Assembly (NCBI GenBank): GCA_025061865.1
Contig: JANXAA010000024.1
Coordinates: 1 to 13,526, forward strand
Source of the DNA: Acidobacteriota bacterium
Lineage (GTDB): Bacteria; Acidobacteriota; HRBIN11
Length of the DNA stretch: 13,526 bases
Reading direction: 5' to 3'
How positions within the stretch are numbered: the stretch's first letter is position 1; each line of letters opens with the position of its first letter. Below, in pieces: positions 6,027-12,819 of this stretch. The position numbers and the translations under genes were made by a program. Under the pieces are notes generated by a model. The model was not told the origin of the DNA. It worked only from the letters and a program-made list of their open reading frames with translations, and ran no database searches.

Positions 6027-7250
6027 ATGCCGAAAGTCGTCCTTGCGTATTCCGGCGGGCTGGACACGTCCTGTAGCATCCGGTGGCTTCAGGAACAGTA
6101 TGGCCTGTCGGTCGTCACGCTGACTCTGAATGTGGGTCAACCGGAGGACTTGACGTCGGTCGCCGAGAAGGCCCGCCGGCTGGGGGCCCTACGGGCGTAC
6201 GTCGTCGATGCCCGGGACGAGTTCGTCCGGGACTTCGTCTTTCCGGCCCTTCGGGCTAACGCCCGATATGAAGGCGTTTATCCCTTGATTAGCGCTCTTT
6301 CCCGACCGCTGATCGCCCGTCATCTCGTGGCGGTCGCCGAGCGGGAAGGGGCCGAGTACGTAGCCCACGGGTGCACCGGCAAGGGTAACGACCAGGTCCG
6401 CATCGAACTGGGCGTTGCGGCGTTGAATCCCCACCTGAAGGTCATCGCCCCCGTGCGGGAGTGGCGGATGTCCCGGCCAGAACTCCTCCGATACGCGGAA
6501 GAGCGGGGGATTCCCGTCAAAGCCTCTCAGGCAAAGCCCTACTCTATCGACGAGAATCTCTGGGGTCGGTCTATCGAGGCCGGCGTCTTGGAAGACCCGA
6601 TGGCCGAGCCTCCGGAGGATGCCTTCGAGTGGACGCGTTCAGTGGCGGCGGCACCGGATGCACCCCTTGAGTGTAGCGTGACCTTCGAAGCGGGCGACCC
6701 TGTGGCCCTCAACGGCATGCCGACGCCGCCCGTGGCGCTCGTCCAGACACTCAACGAATGGGCCGGCCTCCACGGTGTGGGCCGCATTGACCACATCGAG
6801 AGCCGTCTGGTCGGTATCAAGTCCCGGGAGGTCTACGAGGCCCCGGCGGCGACCGTCCTCCTGCAGGCTCACGCCGCCCTCGAGTCCATGGTCCTGCCGC
6901 GGGATCTCCTGCACTTCAAGCAGACGATGGACCTGAAGTACGCCGAACTTGTCTATTATGGCCTGTGGTACTCGCCCCTGCGGGAGGCCCTGGATGCCTT
7001 CATGCAGAAGACCCAGGAGGTCGTGACGGGTACGGTCTACCTGCGACTCTGGAAGGGTCACGTCCAGGTCATCGGCCGGGAGTCGCCCTATTCGCTGTAT
7101 CAAAAGCGGCTGGCGACGTACGACGTCGACGACGTCTTCGACCACCGAGCGGCCGAGGGTTTCATCCGCCTGTGGGGCCTGGAGTCCCAGGAATATGCCG
7201 CCCGCCGTCGAGCTGTGAACCTCTCCGTCGGCGTCTCGGAGGAGCGATGA
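6027..7250 (+). CDS. argG: Argininosuccinate synthase
   Basis: Condenses citrulline and aspartate with ATP to argininosuccinate, the penultimate step of arginine synthesis. The product is 407 aa, the length of the common bacterial form (E. coli has a longer divergent type). It begins with the PP-loop AYSGGLDTS (residues 7-15) and carries the VAHGCTGKGNDQVR motif and the SIDENLWGRSIE segment. It runs on through EAPAATVLLQAHAALES and LKYAELVYYGLWYSPLREALDAF, all family hallmarks, to a normal C-terminus. I chose ATG 6027: GGGGAGG ends 6 nt before it, while the in-frame GTG at 6024 is closer than ideal. It is separated from argB by 40 bp of repeat-derived sequence. It ends at 7250, touching or overlapping argH, whose product consumes argininosuccinate. 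Confidence 0.97.
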   Translation: MPKVVLAYSGGLDTSCSIRWLQEQYGLSVVTLTLNVGQPEDLTSVAEKARRLGALRAYVVDARDEFVRDFVFPALRANARYEGVYPLISALSRPLIARHLVAVAEREGAEYVAHGCTGKGNDQVRIELGVAALNPHLKVIAPVREWRMSRPELLRYAEERGIPVKASQAKPYSIDENLWGRSIEAGVLEDPMAEPPEDAFEWTRSVAAAPDAPLECSVTFEAGDPVALNGMPTPPVALVQTLNEWAGLHGVGRIDHIESRLVGIKSREVYEAPAATVLLQAHAALESMVLPRDLLHFKQTMDLKYAELVYYGLWYSPLREALDAFMQKTQEVVTGTVYLRLWKGHVQVIGRESPYSLYQKRLATYDVDDVFDHRAAEGFIRLWGLESQEYAARRRAVNLSVGVSEER

Positions 7251-8647
7251 TGAAGCGGCTTTGGGCGTCCCGTTTCCAGAAACCCAGACGGGACCTCGAT
7301 GCATGGCAGGCTTCCTATCCCGTCGACCGACGACTCTGGCGAGAGGAGGTTGAGGCGACCCGGGCTTATGCCCGAGCTCTTCACGAGGCAGGTGTCCTCA
7401 GCGATGCCGAATTTCAGGCCCTGGCCGAGGCCCTTCACCGGCTGGCGGACCAAGAATCCCCGGCAGGCGACTTCGAGGACGTCCATACGGCCGTCGAGGC
7501 TGTCTTGGCCGAGGTCGTCGGTCCTGTCGCCGCCAAGGTCGCCACGGGCCGGAGTCGCAATGAAGACGTCGTAACTATCGAGAAACTATATATCCGGCGG
7601 GCCGGGGGGGACCTCCTCGGAGGCATCCGGTCCCTCCAGGCGAGTCTGGTCCGGCAGGCCGAACGTCACGTCGAGACGGTCGTCCCGGGGTACACCCACC
7701 TCCGGCAGGCTCAGCCCATGACGTGGGGCTTCTACCTGATGAGCTGGTTCTTTGCCCTCGAGCGAGACCGGGACCGCTTCTGGACGGCCCTTCGCCGGAT
7801 GGACGCCTGCCCGTATGGGTCTGGCGCCCTGACCGGGACGACTGTGCCTATCGACCGGGCGGCCCTGGCTCGGCGGCTTGGCTTTGGGGGTCCGACTGAC
7901 AACGCCTTGGATGCCGTCAGCGACCGAGACTTCATCTTGGATTTCCTGTACGCTTGCCTAACGGTAGGGATCCACCTCTCTCGGATGGCCGAGGATTGGA
8001 TCCTGTTCTCTGGCGACGAGTTCGGATGGCTGGTCCTCGATGAGACCCTGACGACGTCCTCCAGTCTGCTCCCCCACAAGCGGAATCCCGATGTCCTTGA
8101 GCTCGTCCGTGGACTGGCGGGTCGCTGGCTGGGCGCCTTGGTCGGCCTCAGCATGACCCTAAAGGGCCTCCCTTGGGGTTACAGCAAGGACCTCCAGTGG
8201 GATAAGACGTACCTCTTGGAGACTTCCGAGGACCTCCGGCAGGCCCTGACGGTCATGCGGCAAGTCGTCGATGGCACGACGGTCCGGGCTGACGTCGCCC
8301 GGGCGCGACTTCAGACATGGACCTTGACAGTCGAGCTCGTGGATTTCCTGGTCGCCCGCGGCGTCCCCTTCCGGACGGCCCAGCAGGCAGTCGCTCAGTT
8401 TGTGGCGCACGCCGAGGCAGTCGGCCGCCCGCCGGAGAGCTTTACGCCGGCGGAGCTGGCCGAATGGCTTCCCGTCGTGGACGAGAGCATCCGTCAGGTC
8501 TGGGACCCCGCGGTGGCTGTCCGTCGGCGGAGCCTTCCCGGAGGGACTTCACCGGACGCCGTTCGTCAGCAGATCGAGAAGGCTTGGCGGATCCTACAAG
8601 AACGGGATGGGATCCCAGATGTCGGGTCTCGAGTCTTAGAGTCGTAA
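7250..8647 (+). CDS. argH: Argininosuccinate lyase
   Basis: Splits argininosuccinate into arginine and fumarate, the last step of the pathway. The product is 465 aa (E. coli 457). Motifs of the fumarase/aspartase superfamily in order are VATGRSRNEDVVT (family usual TGRSRNDQVAT), GYTHLRQAQPMTWG, GSGALTGT, the signature loop SSSLLPHKRNPD with the catalytic serine, then TLKGLPWGYSKDLQWDK and, near the C-terminus, LPGGTSPDAV. The signature loop reads PHKRNP, a form more familiar from adenylosuccinate lyase, where ArgH usually has PQKKNP. The KGLP and GGTSP motifs and the operon context still make ArgH much the best call. Two start codons abut: ATG 7247 overlaps the argG stop by 4 nt and ATG 7250 by 1 nt. 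I prefer 7250 because GGAGG (7238-7242) is then 7 nt away and the product begins MKRLWASRF, like the usual MKLWGGRF. The long open frame upstream to 6965 lies inside argG and is not part of it. Confidence 0.94.
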   Translation: MKRLWASRFQKPRRDLDAWQASYPVDRRLWREEVEATRAYARALHEAGVLSDAEFQALAEALHRLADQESPAGDFEDVHTAVEAVLAEVVGPVAAKVATGRSRNEDVVTIEKLYIRRAGGDLLGGIRSLQASLVRQAERHVETVVPGYTHLRQAQPMTWGFYLMSWFFALERDRDRFWTALRRMDACPYGSGALTGTTVPIDRAALARRLGFGGPTDNALDAVSDRDFILDFLYACLTVGIHLSRMAEDWILFSGDEFGWLVLDETLTTSSSLLPHKRNPDVLELVRGLAGRWLGALVGLSMTLKGLPWGYSKDLQWDKTYLLETSEDLRQALTVMRQVVDGTTVRADVARARLQTWTLTVELVDFLVARGVPFRTAQQAVAQFVAHAEAVGRPPESFTPAELAEWLPVVDESIRQVWDPAVAVRRRSLPGGTSPDAVRQQIEKAWRILQERDGIPDVGSRVLES

Positions 8648-8791
8648 GGGGGCGCCATCTGTCTTTGGACACCTGCCCTTCATGGCGATGTCCCCTGTCC
8701 AGACGCTGCTGATGGCGGCCAGGGCCCGCAACACCAGCCATTATGTTCGTACCCATACGCTGGGAGTCATCCCCGCATCAGGAGACAAGTC

Positions 8792-10012
8792 ATGGGAGGG
8801 TGGGAATTTATCGAGGACGGCCACGTCACGTATCCCCGCGGATTTCAGGCCGCCGGCGTCGCCTGTGGCATCCGACCGATGGGGAAGCCGGACTTGGCCC
8901 TCATCGTCAGCGACCGGCCGGCCGTCGCCGATGCTGTTTTTACCCAGAACGTCTTTGCGGCGGCCCCTGTCCAGGTGTCTCGTCGGCACGTGCGTCGAAG
9001 CCCATTCCTGCAGGCCATCGTCGCCAACAGCGGGATCGCCAACGCCGGGACGGGCCGAGAGGGTCTCCGGGATGCCCAGACGATGGCCGAGTGGACCCGC
9101 CAGGCGCTTGGCCTGGAACGGCGGGAGACCATCGTCGTGGCCTCGACGGGCCTCATCGGGCCGCGTCTTCCGATGGCTAAAATCCGCCGGGGGATTGCCA
9201 AGGCTGTCCAGGCACTGTCCCCCCACGGCGGGATGGATGCGGCCCAGGCTATCCGGACGACCGACCGTTTCCCAAAGGTCGCCGGCGCCCGTCTGGGGGT
9301 CGGCGGAGTGGAGGTCCGCATCGGGGGCATCGCCAAGGGGGCCGGCATGATCTGCCCCAACATGGCGACGATGCTGGCCTTCCTGACGACGGACGCTGTC
9401 ATCGAGCGAGAGGCCCTGGCCGTCGCCTTCCGGCAAGCCGTCGAGACGACCTTCAACCGCATCACGGTCGACGGCGATACGAGCACTAACGACATGGTCG
9501 TCGTCCTGGCCAACGGAATGTCCGGTCATGAGGAAATGCGCCTACACACGCCAGCCTGGGTGACCTTCGCCGAAGCCCTCCGGGCGGTCTGCCAGCATTT
9601 AGCCGAGGCTATCGTCCGGGACGGCGAAGGGGCGTCCCGTGTCCTACGGATCCACGTCGAGGGTGCCCGATCGTTGGAAGAAGCCCGGCGGCTGGCCTAC
9701 CGCGTGGCCCACTCGCCCCTCGTCAAGACAGCCCTTGCCGGGGGAGACCCCAACGTGGGCCGGATCCTGGCGGCCCTCGGCTCGGCCGGTGTTCGATTCC
9801 GGCCCACTGAGGCCGAGGTCTGGGTCGGTCCCTATCGGGTCTATGCCAAAGGTCGACTCGGCTCCGACCCGGACGAACGACTCAAGGGACTCTTTCGGCA
9901 GGCGACCGTTGACGTGCGAGTCCGCCTGCGGCGGGGGTCGGCTTGTACGACCGTCTTGACCTCAGACTTGACGGAAGACTACATCCGCCTAAATGCCCGC
10001 TACCGAACTTGA
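8792..10012 (+). CDS. argJ: Glutamate N-acetyltransferase (ornithine acetyltransferase)
   Basis: Transfers the acetyl group from N-acetylornithine to glutamate, making ornithine and regenerating N-acetylglutamate, so the pathway is cyclic. The product is 406 aa, normal for ArgJ. The autocatalytic cleavage site is intact: KGAGMICPNMATMLAF, with the nucleophile Thr193 after Ala192, which should yield alpha and beta chains. Also seen are GFQAAGVACGI (17-27), VFTQN (49-53), ASTGLIGPRLPM (117-128), VDGDTSTND and LAGGDPNVGRI, and an ending YIRLNARYRT close to the family's usual C-terminus. The segment NSGIANAGTG (79-88) has Ile where Asn is usual. GGAG lies 7 nt before ATG 8792. A 144-bp gap follows argH, with only weak inverted arms (CGCCAT 8653-8658/ATGGCG 8682-8687). 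Whether it also uses acetyl-CoA (bifunctional form) cannot be told from sequence. Last gene of the arg cluster. Confidence 0.96.
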   Translation: MGGWEFIEDGHVTYPRGFQAAGVACGIRPMGKPDLALIVSDRPAVADAVFTQNVFAAAPVQVSRRHVRRSPFLQAIVANSGIANAGTGREGLRDAQTMAEWTRQALGLERRETIVVASTGLIGPRLPMAKIRRGIAKAVQALSPHGGMDAAQAIRTTDRFPKVAGARLGVGGVEVRIGGIAKGAGMICPNMATMLAFLTTDAVIEREALAVAFRQAVETTFNRITVDGDTSTNDMVVVLANGMSGHEEMRLHTPAWVTFAEALRAVCQHLAEAIVRDGEGASRVLRIHVEGARSLEEARRLAYRVAHSPLVKTALAGGDPNVGRILAALGSAGVRFRPTEAEVWVGPYRVYAKGRLGSDPDERLKGLFRQATVDVRVRLRRGSACTTVLTSDLTEDYIRLNARYRT

Positions 10013-10096
10013 TGGACGCAGGATTTCCCTGCAGGCACATGCGCCCTTCCATTTAACCTCCCTGACGGTCCCGGCGTTGGATCTGAGAGGTCGGTC

Positions 10097-10969
10097 ATGC
10101 GGATGGGGAGGACCGTCGGGGTCACGGTTGCGGTCCTGACGATAGGCCTGGGAGTCAGCCGGAGTCACGGTTTGAACGTTTCGGCACCCCAGACCGGACG
10201 TTTAGAACGGCCCACCCCAGAGAAGGTTCAAGCCTGGTTACTTCAGAATCGGTGGGACCTCATTTGCCCGGCCTTACAGGCGTCGCCGCCGACACCGGCG
10301 ATGGCCTCTGCCGTCGTGGCGTCGGCCTGGACAGATTGTCTGGACCGAGCGGGTCGTCCGGCTGAAGCCTGGTCTTTCGTGAAAGACTGGCTCGAGCGCC
10401 GGGACCGCTCGGAGCCGACTGAGGACCTCTGGGTCCGGTACGTTCACCTCACGGCCTACCTTTACCAGACGACAGGTCAAGGCCGCTACTGGGAGGTCTA
10501 TCAGGCCTTTCTTCGGGCATCGGACCGCTTTGTCCGGTACTATGCGGCTTTCCAGCTCTCTTACTGGTCGGACCCCGCCCGTCGCCGCTCGGCCCTACCT
10601 GTGCTCCGGGAAATCCTGACTCGCGAGACGGACCCGAACTTGCTGGCCCGAGCTCAACTGGCGTGGCTTCGCATAGAGCCCCACTCGGTTCCGGAGGTCC
10701 GGGCTGAGAAGTTCCGGAATCTCCGGCGCCACGTACTGGTTCAGATGTACGACGCTGACGACAAGGCGACGATCCGCCTACGCTTGCCCCTCCAGTGGGC
10801 TGTCTGGTGGTTTCAACAGGACACCTCTCTTCCCATCGAGGCCGAGACCCGAAACCGTCTGATTCGGTTGCTATCCGAACCGAACTCGCTATCCGACTCC
10901 CAGGTCCTCCTGGAGGTCCGGGACCCAAAAAGGTGGCTATCGATCGAGATCGTCACGCCGCGACCGTGA
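10097..10969 (+). CDS. Exported protein, helical N-terminal region plus shared C-terminal domain; function unknown
   Basis: 290 aa. The N-terminus (MRMGRTVGVTVAVLTIGLGVSR) is a basic and then hydrophobic signal sequence, probably cleaved near residues 24-26. Residues about 40-200 are helical and Trp/Tyr/Arg-rich, with spacing that suggests TPR- or HEAT-like repeats, though I cannot assign a family. The C-terminus has two beta-rich parts: HVLVQMYDADDKATIRLRLPLQWAVWW (212-238) and RLIRLLSE...SQVLLEVRDPKRWLSIEIV (254-286). The same two-part pattern ends the next two genes. The start at ATG 10097 is supported by GAGAGG 6 nt upstream. It lies 84 bp after argJ but is unrelated to arginine synthesis, so it probably opens the sigma-factor cluster, or marks read-through from the arg operon. 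It is a candidate periplasmic or surface component of an envelope-sensing locus. Confidence 0.75.
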   Translation: MRMGRTVGVTVAVLTIGLGVSRSHGLNVSAPQTGRLERPTPEKVQAWLLQNRWDLICPALQASPPTPAMASAVVASAWTDCLDRAGRPAEAWSFVKDWLERRDRSEPTEDLWVRYVHLTAYLYQTTGQGRYWEVYQAFLRASDRFVRYYAAFQLSYWSDPARRRSALPVLREILTRETDPNLLARAQLAWLRIEPHSVPEVRAEKFRNLRRHVLVQMYDADDKATIRLRLPLQWAVWWFQQDTSLPIEAETRNRLIRLLSEPNSLSDSQVLLEVRDPKRWLSIEIVTPRP

Positions 10970-10982
10970 GCACTGTAGGGGT

Positions 10983-11036
10983 CTTTAGGGGTCGGAGATG
11001 AGGCCTTTTGTCAGACCCCGTCCTTGGCCCCTAAGG
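10983..11036. repeat. Imperfect palindromic intergenic repeat
   Basis: CTTTAGGGG (10983-10991) pairs with CCCCTAAGG (11028-11036; one G-U), and GGGGTC (10988-10993) can alternatively pair with GACCCC (11014-11019). The 11-mer CTTTAGGGGTC is identical to 5953-5963. The element fills the gap between the first two exported-protein genes. An internal TTTTG run exists, but no T-tract follows the outer stem, so it is a poor terminator candidate. Confidence 0.55.
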
Positions 11037-11067
11037 ACTCAACCCCATGTCTTCAGGAGGTGTGGTC

Positions 11068-11559
11068 ATGAGGGGACGACACGGATTATGGAGTATCCCG
11101 TTGGTCGCCGGACTGGCCGGCCTGAGCCTGCTGGGGGCCCAAAGACTGGCGCCTAATGAGGACTTGAAAAGGGACCTCCAGGCCATCCGGCAAGCCCTCA
11201 AGAATTCGTCGCCAGAACGACCGGCACCCCGGTGGTTGCATATCATTGTCGATGACTTTAAGGAGGAAACCAAGGTGCGTGTCAACCTACCCGTCGAGGC
11301 TGTCGTTGCCTTTTTGGAGTTGGCCATCGCTGTGCAGGAAAAGACGCTGGCGCAGACAAAGTCCCGGATGCCCGACCCGGCAGACCGAACGAAGGCCGAT
11401 GAAATACTAAACCGACAGTTAGAGTCGATGGAACGATCCCTGGACATCTTGCGCCAAATTCAACCCCGTCAGTGGGTCGAGTGGCTGAAGGACTTACCCA
11501 ACGGGGAAATCGTGACTGTCGACTCCAAGGACGCCAGAATCCGAATATGGGTCGAGTGA
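11068..11559 (+). CDS. Exported protein with shared two-part domain; function unknown
   Basis: 163 aa. Residues 1-25 form a signal sequence (MRGRHG, then SIPLVAGLAGLSLLGAQ), with cleavage likely after LLGA. A helical segment follows, then the first half of the shared domain: RWLHIIVDDFKEETKVRVNLP (broken here for length) continues into VEAVVAFLEL (residues 55-85). A charged, mainly helical stretch (about 86-133, coiled-coil-like) comes next. The second half is QWVEWLKDLPNGEIVTVD and then ARIRIWVE at the C-terminus (135-163). This pattern (a strand ending in VRVNLP, a helix, then a short helix and paired strands ending IWVE) recalls the C-terminal SHOCT-like domain linked to DUF2089/YvlB-type proteins, from memory only. 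I chose ATG 11068 because AGGAGG ends 7 nt upstream; ATG 11047 has no ribosome site. Function is unknown; position suggests a partner of the downstream sigma factor system. Confidence 0.75.
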   Translation: MRGRHGLWSIPLVAGLAGLSLLGAQRLAPNEDLKRDLQAIRQALKNSSPERPAPRWLHIIVDDFKEETKVRVNLPVEAVVAFLELAIAVQEKTLAQTKSRMPDPADRTKADEILNRQLESMERSLDILRQIQPRQWVEWLKDLPNGEIVTVDSKDARIRIWVE

Positions 11560-11773
11560 GGAGTTGGATCTCAGTCCAGTGAAGTCCGGGGTCCCAGGCA
11601 CTCCGGACGGGTCACGAGCCATGCGGGTCGGAAGACGAGGAAGGGTTGGGTCCCGGGGCGCGGCGGCCCAGAGTCTGGAATCTACCTTCTATCTCCCCGG
11701 GACTCGGCACCCGGGACCTGACACTTGGAACCCCTTATCCCTTTACAGTGGCCTTATCATGGAGGCGGCTCCG

Positions 11774-12217
11774 ATGAAAAGCTATCCGGATTGTCAGAAG
11801 CTGAGGAATAGGCCTCGGTGGGTCCCGCTCGGGAGCGGGCTTCTGCTAGCATGGCTCTCGATGGGATGCGGCGTGGCCCCGTGGATGTGGGTTCGGTCCC
11901 GAGACCTGGCGCCGACCGACTGGGACCGTATTGAACAACGGGTCCTGAACCTGACGCCGGACCGACCCGGTCGGGCGCTTCACGTCGTCGTCTGGTCTCA
12001 GAAAGACCGAATCTTCTTGCGGATGTATACCCCCCTCTGGATGGTCCGGCTCCCGGTCGACGGAAGTCGTACCCTCGTCCGATGGTTTCCGCCAGACGGG
12101 TGTGATGAGGTCTGTCAGGCCGTCCTGACTTCCCGGGCCTGGAAAGCCCTTCTCACGCGGGGCACTTCGATCTGGGTCAGTACACCGACGGAGCGAGTGG
12201 CCCTATGGATCGAATAG
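11774..12217 (+). CDS. Small exported protein or lipoprotein with shared two-part domain; function unknown
   Basis: 147 aa. A basic N-terminus (KLRNRPRW) precedes a hydrophobic run GSGLLLAWLSMGCG (20-33). Cys32 after LSMG could be lipidated, but residue -3 is Ser, so the lipobox is imperfect and a plain signal peptide or membrane anchor is also possible. The mature part has ALHVVVWSQKDRIFLRMYTP (68-87) and ends WKALLTRGTSIWVSTPTERV, then ALWIE. That is the same layout as the two genes before it: strands with an alternating Arg pattern before a proline, then a helix and strands closing at the C-terminus. ATG 11774 has GGAGG (11761-11765) 8 nt upstream; the longer open frame back to 11564 runs through non-coding repeat-like DNA. 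The end overlaps the sigma-factor gene by 13 nt, so the two are almost certainly translated from one message. Cys110 and Cys114 could form a disulfide outside the cytoplasm. Confidence 0.72.
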   Translation: MKSYPDCQKLRNRPRWVPLGSGLLLAWLSMGCGVAPWMWVRSRDLAPTDWDRIEQRVLNLTPDRPGRALHVVVWSQKDRIFLRMYTPLWMVRLPVDGSRTLVRWFPPDGCDEVCQAVLTSRAWKALLTRGTSIWVSTPTERVALWIE

Positions 12218-12819
12218 ACGCCTGGGTAGCCCCTTCTTTCGTCTTGCCGGCCGTCTCGACCTTGGACGACGAGGCCCTGATGGTGCGCGTCCGGGATTTG
12301 GACGACGTGGAAGCCTTCGAAGAGTTAGTCCGGCGCTATGAGGCCCGGGCCCGTCGGCTGTTCCTGGCCTACTTTGGCAGTTCAGAAGACGTCGAAGACG
12401 GCGTTCAACTGTGCTTGCTTCGTCTGTTTGAGGCCCGGCGCCATTACCGCCGGCAGGATCACTTTCCGGCCTGGTTTTACCGGCTGGCTATGAACGTCGC
12501 CCATGACCAGTGGCGCAAACGTCGCCGGTGGTACCGCCTCCTTACCCGATTTCGAGACCTTACGGTTGGGTCGCCGACCGACGCCGACCCAACCACGTCT
12601 GTCCAAGAAATCGAGGCCCACCGACAGGTCCTGTGGCGCCAAATTCAGACAGCGGTCCAACGTCTGCCTCGGCGTCAGCGCCAAGTCGTCATCCTGCGTT
12701 ACGTCGAAGATATGAGCCTGGCCGAGATCGCCGAGACCCTCCGGATGCCCCTCGGCTCCGTCAAGGCTCACTTGCACTACGCCTTACGGAAGATCCAGAG
12801 GTGGGTGAAGTCGAGATGA
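12205..12819 (+). CDS. ECF-type RNA polymerase sigma factor
   Basis: 204 aa, two-domain sigma-70 family protein that would direct RNA polymerase to a specific set of promoters. Region 2 spans about residues 21-107: DDEALMVRVRDLDDVEAFEELVRRY, with the core-binding EDVEDGVQLCLLRLF segment (61-75) and the DNA-melting/-10 stretch FPAWFYRLAMNVAHDQWRKRRR (both broken here only by description). A low-conservation linker follows (108-145). Region 4 spans about 146-200, with LPRRQRQVVILRYVEDMS and the helix-turn-helix SLAEIAETLRMPLGSVKAHL (171-190). There is no region 1 or 3, as expected for ECF factors. ATG 12205 has GGAG 11 nt upstream and lies within the end of the preceding gene. The stop overlaps the next start by 4 nt (ATGA). 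An autoregulatory promoter, common in ECF loci, would have to lie before 11774 or before 10097; I found no repeated promoter motif that proves it. Confidence 0.92.
   Translation: MDRIDAWVAPSFVLPAVSTLDDEALMVRVRDLDDVEAFEELVRRYEARARRLFLAYFGSSEDVEDGVQLCLLRLFEARRHYRRQDHFPAWFYRLAMNVAHDQWRKRRRWYRLLTRFRDLTVGSPTDADPTTSVQEIEAHRQVLWRQIQTAVQRLPRRQRQVVILRYVEDMSLAEIAETLRMPLGSVKAHLHYALRKIQRWVKSR

Noticed and set aside
6965..7246. N-terminal extension of argH inside argG
   Set aside because: The extension is in the alternative frame of argG and looks like a shadow (Gly/Pro/Arg-rich). The ArgH family begins at MKRLWASRF, where GGAGG and the argG stop are found.
11028..11067. Rho-independent terminator at the palindrome after the first exported-protein gene
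   Set aside because: A stem is present but no T-tract follows the right arm, and the next gene's ribosome site begins shortly after.
11564..11773. 65-70-residue N-terminal extension of the third exported protein
   Set aside because: It covers repeat-like intergenic DNA with three CCCGGG sites. The signal sequence and GGAGG spacing fix the start at 11774.
12510..12815. N-terminal extension of the putative anti-sigma factor through the sigma gene
   Set aside because: The sigma-factor frame there is clearly coding. The extension is Pro/Arg-rich shadow sequence, and ATG 12816 in the ATGA overlap is the natural start.
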